From Sulfuracidifex tepidarius (GTDB lineage Archaea > Thermoproteota > Thermoprotei_A > Sulfolobales > Sulfolobaceae): a stretch of DNA of 64,000 nt. Below the pieces are notes generated by a model. The model had not been told where the DNA came from and did not search any database. It was given only the letters and a program-made list of their open reading frames with translations. Within the stretch, counting starts at the first letter, position 1. Every line of letters starts with the position of its first letter. The stretch lies in assembly GCF_008326425.1 (NCBI RefSeq), contig NZ_AP018929.1:944875-1008874 (forward strand), given 5' to 3'. The position numbers were made by a program, and so were the translations under genes. Shown here in pieces: positions 38,542 through 47,273 of the stretch.

Positions 38542-38627
38542 AATAACTACTATCTAACTAAATATTTATTACCTTTAAACCTTTTTTAATTAACAATAAA
38601 ATCTACCTCTTTCGCATACGTATTCAC

Positions 38628-38935
38628 CATTTGGTATTGCTAGCACTCTATGACAATGATAAAGTAACATTAAGGAAATTGATAGAACGTACAAAGAGCT
38701 CAACTGCTCCAGTAAATAATACTGTTAAAAGGAGTGGGGATTGGTTGAAGAGATTGAGGAGACTAGAGGCTTTCCTAAGAGGAGATATATCAAATTAACA
38801 GAAAAAGGTAAAAAGGTAGTGAAAAGCTTAAAGAATTATACATTTTGATAGAAGCAAGCACTCAAGGTTGAAAATCTCATGAAAAGTAAGCTAATACAAA
38901 TCCTAGAAGGGTTATTAAACGAGTTCGAAGAGTGA
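38628..38935 (+). pseudogene. Winged-helix regulator, frameshifted
   Basis: Frame 1 gives LALYDNDKVTLRKLIERTK and STAPVNNTVKRSG; after a one-base shift near 38740 it reads GLVEEIEETRGFPKRRYIKL, TEKGKKVVKSL, two stops, and a helical tail to 38935. This is a MarR/ArsR-like DNA-binding fold (recognition helix plus wing). It probably once regulated the neighbouring Fic gene. Confidence 0.6.
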
Positions 38936-38956
38936 AGAAGAGGAGAAAGCGATGAA

Positions 38957-39337
38957 GAACTAACTACACTAAAAATCCACGATACTATAATTAAACGCGA
39001 TACTAATACTGAACCAGGGATAATTAACGTGGACGTTATAGGCATTGCAATTTATTCCGCAATAGAAGACCTAATTAATTATCACGATATTAGTAGAAGT
39101 TTAGCAGTATTGACATACCATTTGATAACTTCTCACCCTTTCGTTGATGCTAATAAGAGGACTACTTTCGTACTGTTATTAAACATATTATACGAATTAT
39201 ATGATAAAGAAGTCCCACAAGACTTAGAAGAGGAATTAATAAAGACCTTAGTTGAGGTAGCCGATAACCCACCAAAAGAAGATGAATACACAATAAATAA
39301 AATAAGGAAAATTATACAGAAGATTATTGAAGATTAA
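38957..39337 (+). CDS. Fic/Doc-family protein, start uncertain
   Basis: The Fic/Doc core is HPFVDANKRTTF (HxFxDANKR), preceded by a helix AIEDLINYHDISRSLAVLTY. Doc-type proteins are kinases acting on translation factors; Fic proteins AMPylate. The first usual codon is a GTG at 39029 (102 residues), but homology-like sequence (LKIHDTIIKRDTNTEPGIIN) continues in frame back to about 38957 without a proper start, so the gene may have lost its beginning. No separate antitoxin (Phd-like) gene is visible. Likely part of the accessory island. Confidence 0.6.
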   Translation, partial: ELTTLKIHDTIIKRDTNTEPGIINVDVIGIAIYSAIEDLINYHDISRSLAVLTYHLITSHPFVDANKRTTFVLLLNILYELYDKEVPQDLEEELIKTLVEVADNPPKEDEYTINKIRKIIQKIIED

Positions 39338-39542
39338 GTCGTTTATTCTTATTTTCCTCTTCTTGTTCTATGTATTTTCTTACATAAAGGACTTTACCAT
39401 GTATTTTTAATACACCAGTTCTGTCAAACTCAGCCAATGCATCTAAATATTCCTTGTAAGCGTTGATGATATAGCCAACCCTGTCTCGCATTCTTTCCAA
39501 GATCTTTTTCTGCTCATCAGTTACCTTATTGGCTACTACCAT
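39324..39542 (-). CDS. Small helical protein of unknown function
   Basis: 72 residues, mostly charged helix (KVTDEQKKILERMRDRVGYI, NAYKEYLDALAEFDRTG). Starts at an ATG with an AT-rich promoter near 39570. Its last 14 bases overlap the end of the converging Fic gene. No family recognised; size and place suit an island-encoded regulator. Confidence 0.5.
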   Translation of the reverse strand: MVVANKVTDEQKKILERMRDRVGYIINAYKEYLDALAEFDRTGVLKIHGKVLYVRKYIEQEEENKNKRLNLQ

Positions 39543-39727
39543 TCTGAATTCCCTATTAAATATAATGTTATACTACTTGCAATATATTTCTGCCATACAT
39601 GCCACGTACATATATCATATTAAGATCTTTGTGGCATGTAATATCATATAAAAAGACCTATAAATACATTATATGGATTATAACAAAGACTAAAAAGGAA
39701 TAATATAATTGAAATTATGAAGTCAGG

Positions 39728-39832
39728 CTAATGATAACTGATCTTTCTAATGAACTCAACGTTTCTGTCAAAACGTATCATTACTTTTACAAAGAAGCAA
39801 TTCTTGCCTAAAATTAGGTTTGAGAAATTCTT
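39728..39832 (-). pseudogene. C-terminal remnant of a retropepsin-like protease
   Basis: In one open frame, NLILGKNCFFVKVMIRFDRN and VEFIRKISYH, stop at 39728-39730. It aligns residue by residue with the end of the protease at 36697 (SLILGREDFFSRIMICFDTN). The catalytic DTG half is gone. It confirms that the second segment once had the same gene order as the first. Confidence 0.75.
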
Positions 39833-39898
39833 GAGGTATTATGTTAATAGATGGAAAGTATTTAAAGTAGGGGTAGAGAGTATAAATTAGTGGAATAA

Positions 39899-40048
39899 AT
39901 GGCTAAAGCTGAGGAAGGAGAAATAATCTTAGAGACTGAGGAGGAGGTTAATAACTTAATTGAAGCTATAAAGAAGGAGAAAGTTGATGAAGAATTAATA
40001 AGAAAAGCATTGTTATTTAGCAAGAAAAGTCCTATACCTGACCTCTAA
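39899..40048 (+). CDS. Small acidic protein, possible antitoxin-like
   Basis: 49 residues: MAKAEEGEIILETEEEVNNL, then helical EAIKKEKVDEELIRKALLFS. Preceded by an AT-rich promoter. Converges with and overlaps the GNAT gene by 36 bases. Acidic small proteins next to GNAT toxins often neutralise them, but here the orientation is unusual, so the link is weak. Confidence 0.45.
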   Translation: MAKAEEGEIILETEEEVNNLIEAIKKEKVDEELIRKALLFSKKSPIPDL

Positions 40049-40633
40049 CACGTTTTTATATAACGAGTAAAAGTAATTTGCACCTCCGTTCTTATCCTCA
40101 TAAATTAGCTGAAAACCCAGTTTTTCGTAAAACTCCTTAGCAGTCTTTGTATAAACTAAAATTCCGATACAACTATTCCTGATACAATAGCCTAAAGAAT
40201 AGGGAATTATGAAACTCCTAACGAAAAAACTCCCTACTCCTTTGCCCTGATATATTTTATTTATACCTAACTGTCCTAAAAGGATCACGGGTAGTTTCTT
40301 GAAACTTATATCAAACTCATGAGGTAAACCTTTTTTGTTAAACTCCTTCTTCATTGCCTCTCTTATCTTACCCAGAAAACCTTCGGCAAATGCGTAAGAA
40401 TAGCTTGAAAATGAGACGAAGCCCGCTAAATCGTTATTACAAATCAGTAGGAAAGTGTGATTTATTCCGGTTAAATAATGTCCTACTGCAAACCTCTTTA
40501 TGAAGTCGTTTTGCTCCTCTTCTCCGCAATCAAAACTACCTAACCTATTTAGGAAAGATAAGTGGATTGTGTAAATATAGCAATTGCCTAAAGGAGTCGA
40601 AATAGTATCGTAAGGCTGAATATTTGTACTCAA
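40013..40633 (-). CDS. GNAT-family acetyltransferase (toxin-like)
   Basis: 206 residues. The CoA-binding region is LGQLGINKIYQGKGVGSFFVRS (Q/RxxGxG/A as QGKGVG), followed by the C-terminal YTKTAKEFYEKLGFQLI typical of GNATs. The N-terminal part FDCGEEEQNDFIKRFA is shared with toxin-type GNATs (TacT/AtaT-like: FxCGxxxLdxfL). Those acetylate charged tRNA. Borne by the accessory island with AT-rich codon use. Confidence 0.65.
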   Translation of the reverse strand: MSTNIQPYDTISTPLGNCYIYTIHLSFLNRLGSFDCGEEEQNDFIKRFAVGHYLTGINHTFLLICNNDLAGFVSFSSYSYAFAEGFLGKIREAMKKEFNKKGLPHEFDISFKKLPVILLGQLGINKIYQGKGVGSFFVRSFIIPYSLGYCIRNSCIGILVYTKTAKEFYEKLGFQLIYEDKNGGANYFYSLYKNVLEVRYRTFLAK

Positions 40634-40690
40634 CTCCTTATCGTATAAGATAGCTAATCTAACAAATTAAAAAATCAAATGCTTACTCGT

Positions 40691-40857
40691 TTATAATTTC
40701 TCGTTTTCTACTACTGTTAAAATGTCATATTGGCTCCTCTTATACCCTTCTTTTTCATTATCTCTCCAACTTCCTCCCACGAATTACTCCCAGCTATAAT
40801 ATTCCTATTCTCGTCAATTGCCAAATACATCCTAATAATCTTAATAGTATCAGACAT
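40691..40857 (-). pseudogene. Frameshifted paralog of the 55-residue cassette protein
   Basis: From the ATG at 40857: TIKIIRMYLAIDENRNIIAG, SNSWEEVGEIMKKKGIRGAN, then a one-base loss; the next frame continues DILTVVENEKL to a stop at 40691-40693. Adding one base gives exactly 55 residues and matches the gene at 37131 all along. As read, a 46-residue protein ends at 40717. Confidence 0.7.
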
Positions 40858-41126
40858 ACGCTCCCAAAGTAAATGCAAACATCTAAAATTATAGCTCTGC
40901 TTGTCTTATATTACTTCAGATTTTAAATTAGAAGTTTTGACTCATTATCTATACACCTAAGTATCTTATGTTCGTACCCTCGTATTAACATCTTCTTTTT
41001 AAAATATATTTTATAGAAATAAATTTTCATAATTAGATATTATAGAAATTAATAAGGGAATTAATATTTTTCCTTTTAGTTAATGTTTCCGAAATGTTAA
41101 TTTACTTAATAGATAACTCAAACTAG

Positions 41127-41858
41127 ATGTCTAGTGAATTAGAGAAGTTATTCCTTACAGACCCTATTAGATTTGCGTTTGAGATTTACGACTTAAGGTT
41201 TGATAAAGAGTATACGGAATTTAAGACGGTTAGGGAAGGTTATTTAATGATATACATAAAATTTTATCCACCAAGAATAATTCTTCATGCGAATGAAGAG
41301 GACACTGCAAGAGAATTACTTTCAATACTGAGGGAGGAGGAGAGTAAATTTATCCTGTTCACAGAACCCAAATGGGTAAAACTGTTAAACTTTCCAAATG
41401 CGAAAATTTATCCGGAAATTTTAATGACTTGTAACAAGCCTAATGTATTTAGAAATGAAAACGTGAGAAGACTAAGTATTGAGGATAAGGAAGAGATTTT
41501 AACTCTTTATGAGCAAGGTCTGGGCAGTGTATTACTCCAATTATTAAGTGAGAACAAAACCACTGCATATGGACTGTTTTTAGATAACCACCTAGTTTCA
41601 GCAGCGTATACATTGATTGAGTCAGAGAACTTTGCTATAATAGGAGGAGTCTTTACTAAGAAGGAATTTAGGAATATGGGCTTAGCTACTTCAGTCGTAT
41701 CAACGTTAACTGAAGACCTTACTAAAAGAGGTAAAGTAGCCTCATTATATGTAAGAGAAGATAATAGTCCTGCAATCCATGTCTACAAGAAAATAGGGTT
41801 TAAAGAATATTGGAAGAGGTTATGGGTATCTGTAAATGTAGACGAGAAACCATTATAG
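41127..41858 (+). CDS. GNAT-family acetyltransferase
   Basis: 243 residues. C-terminal GNAT domain: FAIIGGVFTKKEFRNMGLAT (motif A, RxxGLAT), then TKRGKVASLYVREDNSPAIHVYKKIGFKEY (motif B). The N-terminal 110 residues are a separate alpha/beta part. AT-rich codon use ties it to the island. Substrate unknown. Confidence 0.75.
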   Translation: MSSELEKLFLTDPIRFAFEIYDLRFDKEYTEFKTVREGYLMIYIKFYPPRIILHANEEDTARELLSILREEESKFILFTEPKWVKLLNFPNAKIYPEILMTCNKPNVFRNENVRRLSIEDKEEILTLYEQGLGSVLLQLLSENKTTAYGLFLDNHLVSAAYTLIESENFAIIGGVFTKKEFRNMGLATSVVSTLTEDLTKRGKVASLYVREDNSPAIHVYKKIGFKEYWKRLWVSVNVDEKPL

Positions 41859-42106
41859 TAGCTGTGTTTAGAGGTATGAAATTATCGGAAGGTAACTAAA
41901 ATGATGAAGTTATAATTAGCCTAGGAATTATAGCATATGAAAAGAGAAGGAAAAGATTTAGAGAAAATCACTAATGCCCTTGAAGTTCTAAAAACAAGAT
42001 AAAACTACAAAAGTTCTTATATTTAAGATATATCGGGTTTAGGTAATAATAACTTTACAATGCTTTTTATTAAGACTAGGGAATAATCATTATCGGTTAA
42101 TCAACA

Positions 42107-42462
42107 CTATCGCTTATATCTATCAATAATATGCATCAACTCGTCTCTACTAATTATACCTCTATAATACATATCTATAGCATCTACAATATCATATGGC
42201 AAATATCTCCTTGACCTGTCTCTTATTGCAAAATATACTTGGGATAAAGAAACCCCAGCTTAGGACTAAAATTCCTCCTATAACGTAGCCGTAAATTTGC
42301 GAAATACTCGAAACACCAGTAATTGTAAGTTTGCCCTCTATAATTGAAAAGTAAAGTGCTATGCCTATAGCTATTGCTAGCATGGAAAGGAGGTAGTATA
42401 ATGAGCACTAAAATCGCCCTAATTAACGGTTCTTTAATAAATTCATATGCCATTTTAATCAA
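42107..42462 (-). pseudogene. Small membrane protein with C-terminal SHOCT-like tail, frameshifted
   Basis: Three frames join into one protein: EFIKEPLIRAILVLIILPPF, then MLAIAIGIALYFSIIEGKL and IYGYVIGGILVLSWGFFIPS, then RYLPYDIVDAIDMYYRGIIS and RDELMHIIDRYKR. That is three membrane helices and a short SHOCT-like C-terminal hairpin. Single-base shifts occur near 42385 and 42235. Function unknown. Confidence 0.55.
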
Positions 42463-42812
42463 GATGATTATTTAAGATACGACATATAAAGTTCGTAGAT
42501 AGTTCAATTTTCTGAACCATAATGCTAAAAGGTTATCCTTAAATTGAATAACTAAATCATTTTACTAATTATTTGTTGGTGTCCTATTTCCTTCACTTAT
42601 CTTTCTCCTTTTTATCTAGGATCTTTCTTGTGATCTAAGAACCTTCCACAAAGCAAATAGATAACACGATATAAAAATACTTGTTCCTCTCTTTTTATAT
42701 TAAGTCATCATTAGATTTTATAAAAATGTTAGAAAACTATCTCTAATTTCTCTTATTTCACTAAGCCATGATAAGAATTTTCGCTAAGGGGCCCTTATGC
42801 CGTTTTCCCTCT
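42463..42812. other. AT-rich intergenic region at the island's right edge
   Basis: About 350 bases without a credible gene. No third copy of the tRNA-Met repeat is present here, so the right end of the second segment cannot be placed. Confidence 0.35.
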
Positions 42813-42989
42813 TCAATTCCACACTTCCATGACTTCGTCTGGGCTCGACAGAAATATCTCCAGCTTAGCGTCTGGGTATCTAGTCCCCTGAGATATGGTT
42901 ACTTCAATCGACTCTCAAAGGGTGACCTCATAGCCCTTGACCTCCACTACACTGTTTCTCCCATGTTCTTGCTTTTTCATATTTGTCAT
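42813..42989 (-). pseudogene. Short protein interrupted by a stop codon
   Basis: Starting at an ATG (42989), the frame reads EHGRNSVVEVKGYEVTL, a TGA (42915-42917), then ESIEVTISQGTRYPDAKLEI and FLSSPDEVMEVWN. Both sides look like real protein (about 58 residues), and base composition matches the core genome. No family recognised. It could also be chance. Confidence 0.35.
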
Positions 42990-43058
42990 TAAAAATCCTC
43001 TAACTAGTTCAGTTCAGAAAAGTTTAAAGCTTAACTATTTACTATTGAATAGGTCATC

Positions 43059-44752
43059 ATGGTTCAATATAAGTGGGTCGCACTCTCAAACACAACAATC
43101 GGAGTCCTAATGTCTTCGATAAATGGGACAATAATCCTGATTTCCCTCCCTGCAATCTTCAGGGAATAAATATCAATCCCGTAGAGCCTTCTTCTTTTCA
43201 ATATTTGTTCTGGATCCTCATGGGGTACAACGTCATAACAGCTGCTTTCCTTGTCACTTTTGGTAGACTCTCAGATATTTTCGGAAGAGTAAGGCTATAT
43301 AACCTGGGTTTCGCCGTGTTCACCTTGGGGTCGATTCTGCTTTTCATAACGCCCAGCACAGGGGATCTAGGAGCTTTAGAACTGATAATTTTCAGGCTCA
43401 TTCAGGGTATAGGTGCAGCGTTCCTATTCGCCAACAGTGCAGCAATAATAACAGATGCGTTTCCGGTGACTGAGAGGGGTAGAGCGCTGGGTATAAACCA
43501 AGTTGCTGGGTTAGCAGGGTCTCTGGTTGGTCTAATCCTAGGAGGGATTTTAGCCACCATAGATTGGAGGTTCATCTTCTTGGTGAGCGTCCCAGTGGGA
43601 ATTTTAGGTACAGTGTGGAGCTACTTCAAGCTCAAGGAGACCGGAGGGACTGCTAAAGGAGAAGGAATAGATTGGCTAGGGAACATGATCTTCGCAGGAG
43701 GGCTGATAATCCTGCTTCTGGGCGTCACATACGGTCTAATGCCTTATGGGTCGTCACAAATGGGTTGGACAGACCCCTACGTGATAACTTCGCTGGCTGT
43801 CGGTGCTGGACTCCTGGTAGCTTTCCCATTCGTGGAGAGAAGAACTAAGTACCCCATGTTCAGGTTAGATCTGTTCAAGATAAGGGCTTTCCTGATGGGC
43901 GGGGTCTCTCAATTGCTGTTCGCCTTCGCGTTCGGAGGAATAATGATAATCCTGATAATCCTGCTCCAGGGGATATGGTTACCTTTGCACGGCTACAGTT
44001 ACTCTTCCACTCCGTTCTGGGCAGGAGTCTACATGATCCCAATGATGATAGGGTTCGTGGTGATGGGCCCTATAAGCGGCGCCCTCTCTGACAAATATGG
44101 GGCAAGGACTTTAGCTACGGTTGGGTTGGGAATCGTTGGGGCTGCGTTCGTAGCACTCAGCACATTATCATACAACTTCAGTTACCCAGAGTTCGCTGCC
44201 ATCATCTTCATCATGGGGTTGGGAAGTGGGATGTTCGGAGCTCCGAACACTACCGCCATAATGAACAGCGTTCCTAGGAGGCAGAGGGGTTCAGCGTCAG
44301 GAATGAGAACCACGCTTCAGAATTCCGCTCAAACCGCTAGTCTGGCTCTATTCTTCACCATAATAATAGGAGTGCTGGCAGCTACATTACCTACAGCTCT
44401 CTCAAACGCCGTGACAGACGCAGGAGCTCCACAACTAGCTCCTATAATGTCTAAGATACCAGTAACAAGTGCTTTGTTCTCAGCGTTCTTAGGTTACAAC
44501 CCAGTGGGGGCCATACTTTCGGCGTTACCTCACCAACTGACGGCTTCCTTAAGCCCATCCGCAGTTGCGACGTTAACGAGTAAACAGTGGTTCCCAGAGA
44601 CAATTGCTCCTTCCTTCATGGGGGCACTAAGGGTCTCGTTCTATATAGGTGCAGTGATGGCTTTCTTAGGTGCAATAGTTTCCGCATTGAGAGGAGAAAG
44701 AACGATAGCCGAGGAAGAAACTAAAGTGAGCTCAACAGTCAAAAAGGTGTAA
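43059..44752 (+). pseudogene. MFS drug-exporter-type transporter (14-span), one-base frameshift near the start
   Basis: From the ATG at 43059 the frame reads [34 protein letters not shown] and stops; in the next frame the protein continues [11 protein letters not shown] for 530 residues. One extra G in the GGG at 43162-43164 restores a full 564-residue DHA2/EmrB-like carrier with motif A (GRLSDIFGRVRLYN) and motif C-like GLAGSLVGLILGG. Without it, only a GTG at 43073 in the wrong N-terminal frame is available. Followed at once by a MarR regulator, the usual pairing for drug or toxic-compound exporters. Confidence 0.75.
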
Positions 44753-44755
44753 GGA

Positions 44756-45175
44756 GTGAGGGAGATAGAACCTAAAGGGTTGGAAATACTAAGAATAATC
44801 TCAATAATATATAAGGAAATTAATAGAGAGGCCTCCAGGAGAATGGGACAGGACCTCTCACCCTTAGATTTAGGAATAATAAAGACTCTAAGTATATCTC
44901 CGTACACACCGGCTAAAATTGCGAACGTCTTAGGCGTTTCTAGATCCGCCATGACCTACGCTATAGACAGATTGGAAGAAATGGGTTTAGTCATGAGGAC
45001 TAGGAGCGAAGAGGACAGGAGAGTTATACAACTAGAATTAACGGAAAAGGGTAAAAAGACTTTGATGAGGGCTCAAAAAATATATAATGACATCACCAGA
45101 GAAAAACTTAACATATTAAGCGAAAAGGAAGTTAACTCTTTAATGGATATACTCCAGAAGTTAATATCAAAGTAA
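44756..45175 (+). CDS. MarR-family transcription regulator
   Basis: 139 residues, winged helix: TPAKIANVLGVSRSAMTYAI (helix-turn-helix) and the wing VMRTRSEEDRRVIQLELTEKG, the MarR signature. GTG start 3 bases after the exporter stop, with GGAG before it, so both are one transcript. Likely represses the exporter operon until a small molecule binds. Confidence 0.85.
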   Translation: MREIEPKGLEILRIISIIYKEINREASRRMGQDLSPLDLGIIKTLSISPYTPAKIANVLGVSRSAMTYAIDRLEEMGLVMRTRSEEDRRVIQLELTEKGKKTLMRAQKIYNDITREKLNILSEKEVNSLMDILQKLISK

Positions 45176-45229
45176 AAGATTTTTATAAAATTTTCATTCA
45201 TCCGTTTCTAAGATTATTCAATAAATTAG

Positions 45230-45397
45230 CTATATCTTAATAAATGATATGACAATTATTTCCTTTTTAATAAATAAACTGATAATTAATTTATTGAAAA
45301 AGGCAGACCTTGTACCGACATGAACTCTAAGACCATGAACTAAGGCGAAAAGCGTCAAAGCTATCCCAATCAACAACAAGACCGTTCCAGGCTTCAT
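45230..45397 (-). CDS. Small membrane protein coupled to the upstream gene
   Basis: 55 residues: one membrane helix (KPGTVLLLIGIALTLFALVH) and a basic tail. Its ATG overlaps the stop of the 233-residue membrane protein as ATGA, a sign of translational coupling. The distal part is AT-rich and may not be conserved. Function unknown. Confidence 0.45.
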   Translation of the reverse strand: MKPGTVLLLIGIALTLFALVHGLRVHVGTRSAFFNKLIISLFIKKEIIVISFIKI

Positions 45398-46095
45398 GAG
45401 ATTACATCCCTAATTATTATAGTTAATACTAAAAGGAAAAATACTAACAATGTCTTCTTAATCCCTCTTTTTCCCAATTCCTTTACCTGAGAGGCTGCCT
45501 TGAGTTTGTCTCCTGGCATCATGAACCTGATAGTTGGCTCTATCAACGGCAGTATGAACAATGGATAAACGGCTACTGAGGCTACATCTAGTAATAGAGA
45601 CGCTAACCACGAAACCCTAAGCTGGTTCGCAATGACCCGTCTAAAAGGTAGTTTGTATTCAACATAGATAGCCTCACCTAGAGTATATGTTGCCCAAACT
45701 AGATAAGCCCCAATGTCAATCTCATTTGCACCTCCGAAGACTTGTACCAACGGTAAATATAGCAGGGATATGCCTAACGTTCCAGATAACTGTGGTAGTA
45801 TCCTTGACTTAGCATAAGATAAGAGTATCGACAGAAGGAACGCAGCAGCTGGGATAAAAATTAATGGAGTAAAGAAATATAGATAAGGTACTGTATTTAA
45901 TACAAATAAACCCAGATCCTTGACTCCTATCCTCCCAGATAGCACGTTAGGCAGAACCTTATCTATGGTAAATCCGTGCATGACCATCACGGGCAGGAAC
46001 ACGATGGAAACTAATGTTGGACGTGAGACGACTGCAAGAGCATAGGTTAACAAAAGCATGAAGTAAGCTGCGTCATTTCTCCTCCTGGACTCCAT
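45394..46095 (-). CDS. Polytopic membrane protein of unknown function
   Basis: 233 residues with six or seven membrane helices; loops are short except LPNVLSGRIGVKDLG. Perhaps of the DUF1404 type known from Sulfolobales (tentative, from memory). Start at 46095 lies 40 bases from an AT-rich box. Coupled to a small membrane protein downstream. Confidence 0.5.
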   Translation of the reverse strand: MESRRRNDAAYFMLLLTYALAVVSRPTLVSIVFLPVMVMHGFTIDKVLPNVLSGRIGVKDLGLFVLNTVPYLYFFTPLIFIPAAAFLLSILLSYAKSRILPQLSGTLGISLLYLPLVQVFGGANEIDIGAYLVWATYTLGEAIYVEYKLPFRRVIANQLRVSWLASLLLDVASVAVYPLFILPLIEPTIRFMMPGDKLKAASQVKELGKRGIKKTLLVFFLLVLTIIIRDVIS

Positions 46096-46332
46096 AAACC
46101 CAAGATCAGCACAATTATTTTTAATACACTACCCTTACTCTTTAGGCTCTTAGTGCTTGGATTAAGAAAACTACGTAGAAAGGTACCGAGAGTCCTAGAG
46201 ATGCTACTAGATAAATCCAATTTTAATCGTCTTAAACCCAACACTTTATTGCTAAGAGTGAATTGCACTCTCTATTTGTCTTTGATAAGAAAGATGTTTT
46301 TAATTTCAAAATGAAAATGAGATTGATGGGAA

Positions 46333-46977
46333 TTGGATCCAGAAAAGCTCTGGAAGAGCTCTGAGGACGTCTTTCAGTCAATTATAACGCACAAATTCCT
46401 CAAGGAGATGAGAGATGGTACACTTCCAGAGGAGAAATTTAGATATTATATTATACAAGATTACCAATATCTGAAAGAGTTCTCTAAGGTGTTGTCCATA
46501 CTCGCAGCTAAGGCGGACGAAGATAGTTACTCATCAGTTTTCGCAGAACATGTAAATCACGTTAAAAGAAACGAAGAGAAGCTTCACGAATATTATTTCT
46601 CCGAGTGGGGAAAGATCTCTGCAGAGCCTTCCCCAACAAACGTTATGTATACGTCTTACCTTTCCACGATAGCTTACTCTAGGCCTTTCCATGAGGGGGT
46701 TGCAGTAGTCCTTCCATGTTACTGGATATACTTGAGAGTTAGCGAACATCTGACAAGCTCGTCTAATCCGCTTTATGATAGGTGGATAAAGAACTATTCC
46801 GGCAAGGATTACGAAGCAGGAGTTAAGCAGGTACTGCAAATAGTGAGCAACTTAAAGACTAGCGAAGATGAGGAGAGAAGAATGATGAAGCACTTCAGAA
46901 CTGGTTCCATTTTTGAGTTCATGTTCTGGGACTCAGCGTATAAGATGGAGAAATTCATGTTTAAATTAGATGTATAA
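46333..46977 (+). CDS. tenA: TenA-family thiaminase II-like protein
   Basis: 214 residues, all-helical. Family features: HKFLKEMRDGTLPEEKFRYYIIQDYQYLKEFSKVL (substrate-pocket Asp-Tyr), the middle TSYLSTIAYSRPFHEGVAVVLPCYWIY, and FEFMFWDSAYKMEKF at the end. The catalytic Cys of TenA-C is seen in VLPCYWIY (near residue 136). Salvages pyrimidines of thiamine. TTG start. Confidence 0.85.
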   Translation: MDPEKLWKSSEDVFQSIITHKFLKEMRDGTLPEEKFRYYIIQDYQYLKEFSKVLSILAAKADEDSYSSVFAEHVNHVKRNEEKLHEYYFSEWGKISAEPSPTNVMYTSYLSTIAYSRPFHEGVAVVLPCYWIYLRVSEHLTSSSNPLYDRWIKNYSGKDYEAGVKQVLQIVSNLKTSEDEERRMMKHFRTGSIFEFMFWDSAYKMEKFMFKLDV

Positions 46978-47273
46978 ACAGGAGTGTCTGGTCTTGCCCT
47001 ATACGTGTACAATATTAGCTAAGCTACTGCACAAATTAGTTCCACCTAATGATATCATTTTGATAAATACGTATCTACGTTGTATTTATTTACATAATTT
47101 GTAATTAAATATAATTTTGATTCATATATAAGAAACTATTATAAATTATAGTCGACAAGAGCGGACTCTAATTGCAAAATAGGCTCCCTTTTAAGAAGAG
47201 GATAAGAAATAAAAGGAAAACCCTTTTAAAAAATAAAATTATTATAATATTCAGTTTTTTTATTTATTTATCT

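Noticed and set aside
34909-42462. SSV-type virus integration
   Set aside because: No integrase halves or viral structural genes were found, so only a generic integrated element can be claimed.
42768-42992. 74-codon plus-strand frame
   Set aside because: The opposite strand gives a more protein-like sequence with one stop, so I report that instead.
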